Below are positions 1-10,291 of a stretch of DNA of 64,000 nucleotides, one piece after another; the stretch's first letter is position 1; each line of letters starts with the position of its first letter. The position numbers and the translations under genes are program-made. Under the pieces are notes generated by a model. The model was not told the DNA's origin. It ran no database searches and saw nothing but the letters and a program-made list of their open reading frames with translations. The DNA is from Populus alba (Eukaryota; Streptophyta; Magnoliopsida; Malpighiales; Salicaceae): assembly GCF_005239225.2 (NCBI RefSeq), contig NC_133289.1, positions 3,727,501-3,791,500 on the forward strand, in the 5' to 3' direction.

Positions 1-57
1 GATGCTCACCTTCTCCCTTGGACGAAGTCCCTTTTACATCGACATAATATACAGGAA

Positions 58-344
58 ATGGTAAACTGTGTCCCTGAGATGAACTCTGGATGCGTGGAAA
101 TGCAAAACAGCTATGGTAGAGTTGGGCAACCATGGAAGCCTACAGTCAAACAACGGAGAAAAATGTTTCAACTGGCACGAAGAAAATATGCCGGAATGAA
201 AAACAGCTGACACAAAAGAAATATGCAGGGGATGGAAAACGGCGTCCCTGGGTTGGACTCTATACATGGAAATGCAGAACGGCTATGGTAGATTTTGGCG
301 ACTGCAGATGCCTGCAGTCAAACAATGGAGAAAATGATTTCAAA
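58..344. repeat. Two-copy direct repeat, about 113 bp each
   Basis: Copies at about 58-172 and 232-344 share long matching blocks, for example GTCCCTG near the start, GGAAATGCA, GGCTATGGTAGA or its near match, and CAGTCAAACAA(C/T)GGAGAAAA near the end. The copies start 174 bp apart with about 60 bp of unrelated sequence between them. Minus-strand translations of both copies are also alike (a shared FSPLFDCR and STIAVLHFH), so this could be a decayed coding repeat. I do not recognise the family. The stretch 345-926 holds no gene that I can support. Confidence 0.6.
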
Positions 345-926
345 TAACACAACAGTAAAAGTAAATTCACGAAGCCGACTGCATCTAGATCGAGATTGGT
401 GTTTAGTTGAATCAAGTGCATTCGGACGGTTGAGCTTTTTGCATGCTTAATTTTCATATGTTCTGTTCCAGAAGCAAACCTGTTGTAAAACATCGCCCAT
501 AGGCAACCGCAGGAAGAGATTTTTTTTTCTTTTTACAGTTCACTGTAAGAAATAAGAGCCTGATTTTTCTGTAATAAGAAAGTGGACGACACAGTTTTCT
601 GTGCATCCCTAAAGTTTTGTACCATATACACTGATTTTTTCCCTGCGATACTATTAACTGCACAAAAGATACTCAAAGGAAGCTCACATGGTTAGAAATT
701 CATGTTGTTATGGTGATTTGAATTTTTCTTGACATAAGCAACGACATAAAGATTGTGTGATCTGATGTATTTGTTCTATCAAATATTTTTTCAACGAGTA
801 CCCAGGAATCACCCCCTGCTACTAGTATCTTGTTTCCATCTCCATCTCTGTGATATCCGACAATTAGTAAGGTTCTTGCAGCGGTCAATATGGTTCTTGT
901 CTCGGCTTGCAATAACAACACTTATC

Positions 927-1240
927 AAATAGTTCATGACTCAGTTGGAATGTAGGAATGTTGTACAATTGATAGGTTGGAGCGACAATGAAGGCGACTA
1001 CTTACTTTTACTCGTCTATGGGTTCGTGTATATATCAAATGGAAGTGTAGATAATCATCTTTTCAGAAATGAAACGCGTCTCCACTGAAGGTGAGGTTCA
1101 ATATAGCTCTTGACTTTGCATTCGCGTCGCTTTGTCTCCATGAAGAATCGGAAGAATGTGTATTGCTCTCTGGATATTAGTACCTTCACCTGCTGATTCA
1201 AATGCACCCCCATTACATCGAGTATTGGCCATTAAGCTTG
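927..1240 (+). pseudogene. L-type lectin receptor kinase fragment A (decayed)
   Basis: A degraded piece of a plant receptor kinase catalytic domain. Reading in broken frames on the + strand gives FMTQLECRNVVQLIGW near 930-980, then a stretch like the hinge region (YISNGSVDNHLFRNE) near 1030-1075, then traces of the helix before the catalytic loop. The same segment occurs in better condition at about 2360-2640, so this is a second, older copy. No start, lectin domain, transmembrane segment or catalytic Asp is recoverable. Family assignment rests on the LIGW and SNG(S)xxNHL motifs typical of legume-lectin receptor kinases. It is not expected to make a protein. Confidence 0.65.
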
Positions 1241-2149
1241 TCAAGTTTTTATTGACCTTTGTATGATTACAAAATCCACTTCCATTTCAAAGATTTCCAC
1301 TTCATCTATTCTCAAGTTTCGAGGCTTTTCCTCGGAAATGTCACTGATATTCCAAGTAGAAAAATAACAAAACTTTTAATTACTTGGAGATATATTGGCA
1401 CTGATATGAATTGCGAAAGCTGCTTCCTTGCTGATAGATCATTATTCAGCTGTTTGCTTTAATTTTGTATATAATACTTCGTTTCAGTTATTCTCTTATA
1501 TCACCTCAGTAACGGTTTTTGTCACGTTGAACCAAAAAAAGGGACATGGACAATTCTGGTTGCCCATTTCCATGTTCAGATCTTTGGCCTGCTCATCACT
1601 AACTCCATTTGTCGACTCCTGTCATGTTTCTCAAATAAGACCTTCACAAGCCACCTGCTGCTCTGTGTTTGATGTTTTGAAATACTAGCATCCAAAGCCT
1701 TGATTCCTCCAAACTCTGTAGACCCATTTTCTCATTTGCAAAACTTTCATTCATGACACCTCACACAAGTTACTGACCTCTCCTTTCACGTTCCTAGTCT
1801 TCCAATCACTAATGTTGTTCCATCTTGAAACACATAACAGAGTACAACACAACGTCTGTCAACCTAAATTGCCTCAAACAAGTAACTACGAAGAGATGTC
1901 TCTCGTGCATTCCAACAGCAACATCCATACAAGAAAGTTCATCTCGGTAGAATCCCAGTTCAGGTAACCAAGTTAGACCCCCTAATCTCTTGGGGGTTTC
2001 TAGAGAAATCTACAGAAATGCTTGGTACGGAAAGGTAAGGTTAACTGGAAACTAGGTACTATTATTTGTATTCTTCTGATGATCACAAAGCAGTAGGGCT
2101 TATAGTGACAAAGAAGAGAGAAAATCTATGGAAAAAGCCCTCGTACAAT
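1241..2149. other. Spacer between two kinase remnants
   Basis: No supportable gene. Short open frames on the + strand at 1259-1462 and 1428-1688 have no recognisable motif. The sequence probably holds further decayed receptor-kinase DNA (juxtamembrane-like text begins near 2066), but I cannot define it. Confidence 0.4.
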
Positions 2150-3100
2150 TTTAGAATTAGCAAGAGAAGTTCTGACAGAAGAGATGGCTTTCCCGATCTA
2201 GGTTCTGCTACCAGTAACTTTTCAAGCAAGAGAATGTTGGGACAGGAGGTACTGGATATGTTTACAAGGGATAACTAAGTAATCCCAACTATAAGGTTGC
2301 TGTAAATAGACATAGGATATAAACATGCTGAAGAAGTCTTCACCACTGAATTGATAATCACGAGTCAGTTAGAACATGGGAACATTATGCTATTGATAGG
2401 TTGGAGCACTGACGGAGGTGAATTTTTGCTTGCTTATGGTTACTTGTCAAATGGAAGTCTAAACAATCATCTTCTTAGAAATGGCATGCAACTACCATGG
2501 AAGACAAGGTTCAATGTAGTTTTTGATTTGTCGTCAGCATTGTTTATCTGCATGAAGAATCAAAGAAATGTGTTATGCATTGCGATATCAAGTCAACTAA
2601 TGTGATGTTGGACTCAAAATGCAATGCCATGCTTGGTGATTTTGGTGCAGCCATGTTTCTAGACCAGCCTGACCTGGCCCTTCAAACAAGAAAGATGGTG
2701 GGGACAGTTGGCTATGTAGCTCCTGGATTTTACCATCAAGGTAGGGCAGGTAAAGAAGCAGATGTTTATAGCTTTGGGGTATTAGTTTTGGAAATAGCTT
2801 GTGGGATAAAGAAACACAAAGATGAGGAGTCACATCTAGGCCTAGTTGAGTGGGCTTGGGAGCTTTATGGAGCTGGGAATGTTCTTGAAGCAGCTGGTGA
2901 GAGGTTAAACATGGATTTCAGTAAGCATGAGATGGAATACTTATTGATTGTTGGATAGTGTATGTAGTGTTCATCCAACTGCCAAGCAGAGGCCTAAAAT
3001 CAGTCAAGCTATTGAGGTTCTTAAATTGGAAGTTCCAAAGCCAAATCTCCCATTTGAGAAGGCCCCATTCTTCTGGGAGCTTAAGCACTTGTTCGGCTGA
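2150..3100 (+). pseudogene. L-type lectin receptor kinase fragment B (kinase domain, frameshifted)
   Basis: Most of a serine/threonine kinase domain of the legume-lectin receptor kinase family, in several frames. In order it shows a SATSNFSSKRMLGQ lead-in (about 2200), a glycine-rich loop GGTGYVYKG in another frame (about 2245), the LIGWS hinge region (about 2395), HCDIKSTNVMLD (2575), GDFGAAM (2635), GTVGYVAPGF (2700), EADVYSFGVLVLEIACG (2755), and after a frameshift near 2950 the RPKISQAIEVL tail, ending at a stop at 3098-3100. The HRD catalytic motif is HCD and the APE motif is APG. In-frame stops follow KG near 2275 and near 2310. The lectin and membrane parts are absent. Neighbouring fragment A suggests the remains of a tandem cluster, which is usual for this family. 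Not functional. Confidence 0.88.
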
Positions 3101-5062
3101 ATCGAGCTTTCCTTCCACCACTTCCGAGTCTCGAGAATGGCTGTCAGAGTTGTCTCTACTATTCTCAAAGCGGCATTTATATGATTTTCCATGCAAAAGT
3201 GGCTTTGCTATGAAGTGATGAAGAGCTTCCTCAATCCATGTTAATAGAATCATCTTCCTGGTAGCTCCTGTGCTCATTGTTTTTTCTTCTTAGGGAGACA
3301 ACACTTCCTGAGAAGCCAACCATGTAATAACACCATTGGTGAGAAGTGGGTTACATGCTCTTTGCTTCCAAGCTTGTTGACCAGGGGATATGATAATATC
3401 AGCATCCCACTTTGACTAAAAGTTAAGGACAATTTATAAAATACAGATACCACCTCTCTTTTCAAGATAAAACTGACTATGGAGCTACAAATTTAAACAT
3501 GGAATAATGTCTCTTGAATGGCTAACCACGTAATGGATTTAGACCAGTGCTGGTGCTAGCCATTACTGTCCTAGACATGCCAACCACAGCCCTTATGCAA
3601 GCAGAATCCACCAACACTTTAGACGTGGCTGCCTATCCTCGCGCAGCCATAAAAAATTTGATTAGTTGGATAATAAGCTCTATCAATAATCACATGGCAG
3701 CGGTTCAGATTTTGGCAAAGCCTCCTCTGGTGTGGGGGAAATAAATTGTCTTTGAGTTGGGGGAGGAGGCGTTATCCATCCAATAGGAACGGAGAGCAAC
3801 AACATCGATAAGATCAGATGTATAGGTTTTAGATGAAGGTTTTTTTATTTTTATTTTTTTGATAATTATCAGATAAAGGTTGCTAGTAAATCAGCTTAAA
3901 ACCTATTCATCTTACCAGTCCAGATCAACCATGTCTTCCACTGGCCAAGACCAAATCTTAGAACAAGAACATTCAAGTTTTTATTTTTTAATCTACTATT
4001 TTTTTGATATGCTGAAGTAAAGTTGTTAAAAATGCTTTTTTTGACATGACATAAAAAATATAATATAAACTTGAATTATAAAATCATAAAAACATAAATA
4101 ATTTTTTTTGACTAATTATATATTGAAAATTCCAACTAAAAAAATAAATTACATTAAAATCTGATAAAGTTAGTGAATAATATTATAATTAATGAGTGAT
4201 CTAAATAAAATGAGAGAGATAGATAATATGAATTAATAAATTAATGATATGAAGAAATAAAAAGTCTCAAAACAAAATTTCTCAATACAAGAAAATTACT
4301 GAATGATAGGAAGTACACATGAACCTAATGGTCTCCTTTTAAGTTAAAAGCTAATGAACTTAAATTAGTAATCAACTAACACATATTCAATAATGAAATA
4401 AATCCTCAAACAATGTTTAATACACTAAAAAAAATCAAATTAAAGATAATTATCATAAATAAATAAATATATAAAATAAAATAATAAAAAAATCTTCATG
4501 TTAAAATTCCTCCATATAGTTTCTAATCTTTAATTTTCACATATTCTTGGTAAATTTGAGTTTTGATTTTAAACATGGTGTTCTCTCTTATTTGGATAAA
4601 TTACTAGACCTACGATATATGGTTGAAAAGCTTCAGATACCTAGTTTCCCACCCAACTTTAATCGTAATAAAATTTCAACAAAACAGTACACAAATATCT
4701 AGTTTGATATATTTGACAAGATTCATCTACTAACTTTGACTCTCTAAAATATTATGTTCTCTAACTCCATTTAACCTGAAAATTTACTACAATATATTTT
4801 CATCTATCTAATATTTCTCTATAAAATTTCAGCTTTGTCCAATGTATTATTTGAAAAATATATTCAATATCACAAAATTAATTAACAAACATTTTAAAAT
4901 TAAATTTAAACATAACTTAATTTATATCATAAATTTAATAAACTTATAAAATCAGACCAAGTTTACTAATACTCTCTATTTTAACAATAATGGCCGGGAG
5001 TTCAACATTTTCATTTCTACGCAAAACATGTGTCGTTTTTCCTTTTCTGCGTCATAGATAGA

Positions 5063-5106
<44 letters not shown>

Positions 5107-5459
5107 TTCTTGGGGGTACTGAATTCTGAAACTTCGTGTACATCAGCTGCGAGTATAGAAAGTCTACATGTGATTAATGTACATATAATGTCTTTGTATA
5201 TTCTCTGAAACAAACGTAAGCAAACCTGTAAAAAGAAGTAAAAGCCATCTCGGAAGAAAAAATTGCAATTAGGACACTTTTCCTTGGATTTTTCCCACTG
5301 AAACCTTCCAAATATCTGCTTTTTTTTTTCTCAGGTTACAAGAACATCTGGCTTTCTGAGGGATCTGATGCTAAAATCTCCCAAATTCCTGCTCTTCTTT
5401 TCCCAAATAGAAGTAACATCTGCCTTCCTGTAAAGGGCGGAGTAAGAGTTGAGACACCA
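3101..5459. other. AT-rich intergenic region and AP2 gene 3' side
   Basis: No gene seen. The section from about 3830 to 4980 is very AT-rich with no long open frame. The last few hundred bases before 5460 are less AT-rich and probably include the 3' untranslated region of the minus-strand AP2 gene. A (CA)19 microsatellite lies at 5066-5103. Confidence 0.6.
5066..5103. repeat. (CA)19 microsatellite
   Basis: An uninterrupted run of 19 CA dinucleotides, about 360 bp downstream of the AP2 gene stop codon. Runs of this length are usually length-polymorphic. Confidence 0.97.
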
Positions 5460-8400
5460 TCACTCCTCTGGCCGAAAGAAACTATAAGATGAACTGGTCT
5501 CAGTCTTTGTAACCTGCATCACAACATTAAAGGATTTAATCAAGCAATTATACAGGCAACAATAAATCATGGCAGAGCTTTACCATAGTGTCAACTTTGT
5601 ACTCTTGTAATGACAGGTGAGATTACTGAGTAGTATTAGTGTATCTCAAAACTACAGGCGAGCACCCTGCCATCTGATTCCACGCTTTACCAAGAAAACC
5701 TCACAGCTTTAATGCTTCCCAGGACATGCGAAACTACATGACCAAGTTTTCTTGGGATCAAATTTCGGACAGGATATTAGTTATAGATGATGTTTCTCTG
5801 GTATTCTACACTGAGAGATCAACTCACTCAAGACGACAACAATTTTCCTGACCTCTGAAACTGATTCATGATTGCTCATAAATTTATAATAACTTATCTT
5901 CTTGAGAGTTTTTTAAAAGAAACATTCTTATACTCTAGCAAGGAAATAGACACAAGAGAAATGGAGGATTGCAGATTAAGAAAAAAGAAAGAACTATTGA
6001 GAAGCTTTAAGTGAGAATAAACCTACCTCAGGATTTCGAGAAAGTCCAGTAGGAAGAGCAGGAACAAGAGATGTCCAAAGGATGGGGTCTACTAAGGGAT
6101 CGATTGTGTTGTAGTTGGTCAGAAGAGGAGCAGACAAGAAAGGAGTCAATGGAACATTTCTTTGAAGAGACAATCCCCCAGTCATTCCTAATGCAGCTCC
6201 AAGCCTCTCACTGTTGCTATCGTGACTTGTTGACTTCTCAACTGCTTTGCCATAGTCCATCTTGTTGATATTATTTCTGTTTTCATTCTCATCATTTTCA
6301 GTGACAGTTTCTTGCTTTTTTGATGCCTTCTCTTGCAAGTTCTTGTATGCAGTTGACTGTGACAAAATACTCAAAGCAGATATCTTAGAACCTTTATGCC
6401 TTTTTCCTTCAACAGATAAGCCTAAACGGGGCATCTGGTATGGCTCAGTACATTGCACTTCTCGATCTGTTGTTTTAAGTTCACTGCCAATGTCATCAGC
6501 ACAGCCATGTTTTGTATCCTCGGATGACTTTGTCATAGACTCTGCCAGACTATTTTTATTGGAACCCCACCATTTAATATAGCCTGTCAGATCTATCTTT
6601 CTCTCAATACAAAAACTGTATTCACTCTCAGCTGCTTGATCATCACCTGCACCTTATAATGAAATATTGCCCTTAGATGGCATTAATTTTGGAGGTAAAC
6701 TAGGTGGGAGAATTTAAATACTCACAGGAGCCCTCAGTCACCAATTTATTGTCAAAAGGCCATTTTGCAAGGCAACATAACACTGCAGAATTCTTTAATA
6801 TAATTTGGTGTCTTGATTAATGATAAATAGAGAATCCCTGAATTAAGAAATCAGACCTTACCATAGTTTACGTTACTGAAGTATTCAGATCCAGGCACAC
6901 GACTATAAGATGAGTCCCATCGACTGAAAGCAGAAACAAAAAATTAGTAATATTTTAAGCATATGTGATTAGGCAATCATATACCAAAAGAATGCTTTAG
7001 GGAAGAGCAAAAGGTACCATAAATGAAAGGATAATTTGTGCAGAAAAAAGTAAAAGGTTTCAAGAGCATACCTAGATAGTGCACGGTACTTTGAGATTCC
7101 TCTTGAAAAACCACTACTCTTTCTGCAGAAAAGATCCACCATTAGAAACAGCATGATTACTGTAAACGGTATGTTTTTCAGACTAGATACACACCTCCGA
7201 AGAGATGCCAGATACTCTTCTCTTGAGACATTCTGCATTTCTTCAAGATCTCTCGTATAATCAGTAACCTGCAGGACATTGTGACAAAACTTAATCAGTA
7301 AACAGAAAAACACGAATGAGCTCTGTACAAGAAACGAAGAAAGGTCCAACTGGAGTTTTTATCTCACTGGAAAATTAATGAGTGTTCCAGGGCCCCAATA
7401 TTTCAAAGCAGCTAGATCATAAGCCCTAGCAGCAGCTTCCTCGTCATCATATGCCCCTGCAAGTGAGTAGTACTTAATAAATCCAATAAATATGAAGAGC
7501 ACAAGTATAAGCATATTTCAAGAAAAAGATTGTATAAAGCCAGTAACATACCCAAGTATACTGGAAGAACGCGCCCGGCCAACCATTCCAAGCACAACAA
7601 GGAGACAAAGCCAGTGTCAGTTTGCATAATATACCCATGATTGCATTGTAAAGAAAGAGGAGAGGGAGGGAGGAAGCGCGAGAGAGAGAGAGAGACCTTG
7701 CTTTCCCTTCTTATTCTGATTCTGGTTCCAGGTACTCTTATCCCAAAGGTGAGCTTCATATCGACCAGTCCACCTATGCCTATTGACCAAACCAAGCAAT
7801 AGAAATGTGATCAGCCATTAAATCATAATTCTGTGTTGCTATTGACTACCCTTAACAATCCAAGTTAACCACCCTGTACCCTGAAAATGACCCAAATCAC
7901 ATTTATTTTATTTAAATAAATAAAAAAAACAACCCCTTTCTTTTCCAGGCCCCATTCTACTACATTGATCCACCAGAAGCCTTGCATCAAATATCCTATT
8001 AAAATTAGCATTTCCAAACCTCCTGAATTACCTCAACACTTTCTCCCACAACCATTTATTTCCTCTAAACCCTCATTTACACGTATTGTCAAACACATAA
8101 TACACATAGCACAAGCAACTAACTGTCTTCAACTTTGCCTAACACAATCACACTCAATTATACAAAAAGATAAAAAAGCTAAAAACTTTAAACCGAAACC
8201 CTAAGAAAGAACCTTGTACATACGTATACAGGCACCTTTACACCCATGGATTCGTATATTTATACCTGGTGACGCCACGGTAAATGGAGCTACGTTTACC
8301 AGCAGTACAAGGAGGCATTTTGCTAATACGTTCTTTAGCGGTGCATCCTCTCTCCTTCCTTGGCTTCTTTAGTCCTCGGTATAGTAATAACTGATCGTTT

Positions 8401-8516
8401 GCTATCACCGCCGCCTCTGAGCTCTCTCCTCCACCACCTCCGCCTCCTCCGCTTCCGCCACCACATACGCCGCCTCCGATTTCTGGTTTTAGGACCGGAT
8501 CAGAAGAAGACGCCAT
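5460..8516 (-). CDS. AP2-like transcription factor (At2g41710 type), 9 coding exons
   Basis: Coding exons: 8266-8516, 7697-7779, 7552-7560, 7368-7456, 7195-7268, 7072-7122, 6862-6923, 6027-6652 and 5460-5513; total 1299 nt, 432 aa. This is a nuclear DNA-binding protein of the AP2 branch of AP2/ERF factors. The N-terminus has a glycine run and then [17 protein letters not shown], leading into AP2 domain 1 (about residues 75-140: [21 protein letters not shown], the micro-exon YLG, then [21 protein letters not shown]). AP2 domain 2 (about 155-200) is reduced to [19 protein letters not shown] conserved C-terminal region has ALSILSQS and [19 protein letters not shown], and the last exon adds [17 protein letters not shown]. 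The start is the ATG at 8516; an in-frame ATG at 8543 is less likely because MASSSD matches the family start. The match to Arabidopsis At2g41710 is end to end as I recall it. Target genes are not known from sequence. Confidence 0.93.
7552..7560 (-). other. 9-nt micro-exon of the AP2 gene
   Basis: The bases TATACTTGG are flanked by a TTCTTCCAG acceptor and a GTATGTTAC donor. Joined to the G ending exon 2 and the GG opening exon 4, they encode the VYLG core of AP2 domain 1. Without this exon the domain loses that strand, although the reading frame survives because 9 is divisible by three. Micro-exons at this spot are known in AP2/WRI1-type genes. Confidence 0.93.
7680..7695. repeat. (GA)8 run at the AP2 intron 2 donor
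   Basis: On the gene strand intron 2 begins GTCTCTCTCT, so the dinucleotide run starts immediately after the GT of the 5' splice site. The donor is therefore a weak one (C at +3) built from the microsatellite itself. Confidence 0.9.
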
Positions 8517-10291
8517 GATTTGATTTAAGAAAAAAACTAACAAATTGAGAATTGAAAAGGAAGCATCTTTTTGACTGTTGGTTTTTCACTGAAGTAAAGA
8601 AGGGAGGGAAGATGAAATGACGGAGATGTCCTAGATCGGTTTGGAAATGACGATGGTGTTTCAGGGTTGTTACAGGATGAAATGGGGTATAACGGCTAGG
8701 AGGGGGAAAGGGGTAATTCGGTAACTTAAAGTGTTTTGAAAGAGCATGGAATATGGAATATGGATGCTTGCTGGTGGATGTGGAAGCCAACTGCCACTTG
8801 TCCGGTTTTGGAGGTGCTTCGTGTCATGTTTGAAAACGACGTCGTAGTTGTAATTATTGCGAAGGTTGAATTATTTTTTTGCCTGCTTTTTAGGTGACTA
8901 GCATGTGAACCTCTCCGGCAAAATGGGCACCAATTGACTGATGTTTTTTCCCCCTCGCTCGGAGGATGGTGATGTGTTTTATCTTAATTATATTAATTTT
9001 TATTAAGAATATTATTTTGAATAAAAAAAATTTGATTTGAGATTTGGTGAGATCAACAACATTAAACCTAAGTTGATGGATACTCGTCTAGTTCGAGTTA
9101 ATAACCATAATTTTAATAGCAATTGATAGACATTTTTTTTAATATTATTATTTTGGTTCAAATCCAAATAAAGAATATAAAAATTATTAGAAAATAATTT
9201 CCTCGTAAATATAGAGATTTCAATATAGAAATGCTCATCCAAGACCAGAATAGAGAGGAACTTGTTGAAAAGAAAACAGAGGAACTACTATAAGTACGAG
9301 AAAGAAAATAAGTATTTTTTTTTTAAAAAAAAGCCAAGATGCGTAATACATTCCGGAAAAAGAAAGATCAAGGGATACTCATTTTTTTAATAAAAAAATA
9401 TTCCTTTTCTTATTACAAAGACACCAATTTCAGGATTTTATGTCTACAGATATTATAGACAAAAGACCAGGACTATTTCACCAGCTGCATTATCCAACGA
9501 CTGCCTCACAATGCTTCACAGAACTAGATCATATGCCAGCCATGGTGCTGGTTGTGTAGTCAACTTGATATCTAGCATTTGCTTCAGTCTTTCCGCCAAA
9601 GAGAAACTAGATAGAAACTACACTGATCAACCAAGCATCCATAGTCTTCGACCTATCCCGGCACAAACAGGACATCATTGAACCAGTAAAGCAGCCCGGA
9701 TCACCATTCTGTCCACGGTGGATTGTCTACTCTTGAGTGGCGGGTTTAATCCAAATCGGATCGAAATCCTCTCTTGTTCTTGAGAACATAATAGATTGCA
9801 TTTGTAAACCAGATTCTCAATGTTGATGGGATTGGACATTACATTGTCACTGAACTCCATATTCTCACAGGTGCAATGACGCTAGTAATGACTTGATATT
9901 GCCATCATCTTTTGTTCCTCACATTAGGCCATTTCCATCCCCTGCTACAATTGCATATGACACTCTGGCATCATCCTTGATCACAGACATAACCTGCATT
10001 CTAATGCGACATTTTGAAAGCAAAGGGCGTGAATCAAAGCTCCTGGCGTCAATAGACATACTGAGAAAGTGCTCTAGCATTACCCAGCTCAATGAACTTT
10101 CATCAGGAGCATCAACTGCAGTGACTAATTTCTTGTTATACATTTCCTACTCCAAAGTTCCATTCCTCATCGTCTGAAAAACGATCATCTTTCCACAGTT
10201 TGGATATATTACTGGAAATGCAATAAACTCCTCTTGCAGGGCATGGGTTAATTTTTCCCCCCAATTTAACCAGCGGAGAGTTGGAAGGATC
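8517..10291. other. Intergenic: AP2 promoter side and PPR 3' side
   Basis: From 8517 to about 8960 lies the presumed 5' leader and promoter of the AP2 gene, of mixed composition. From 8960 to 9420 it is AT-rich. From 9420 to 10291 the composition resembles transcribed sequence and is most simply the 3' untranslated region of the PPR gene. A minus-strand frame at 9919-10143 (74 aa) lies there but has no recognisable motif and no support. Confidence 0.5.

Noticed and set aside
2173..2184. TGACAGAAGAGA, the first 12 bases of miR156
   Set aside because: It lies inside the kinase pseudogene, the match stops after 12 bases and no complementary arm is nearby.
9893..10177. 94-aa + frame and overlapping minus frame downstream of the PPR gene
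   Set aside because: The PPR protein already ends at the expected residue; no known motif, so 3' untranslated sequence is simpler.
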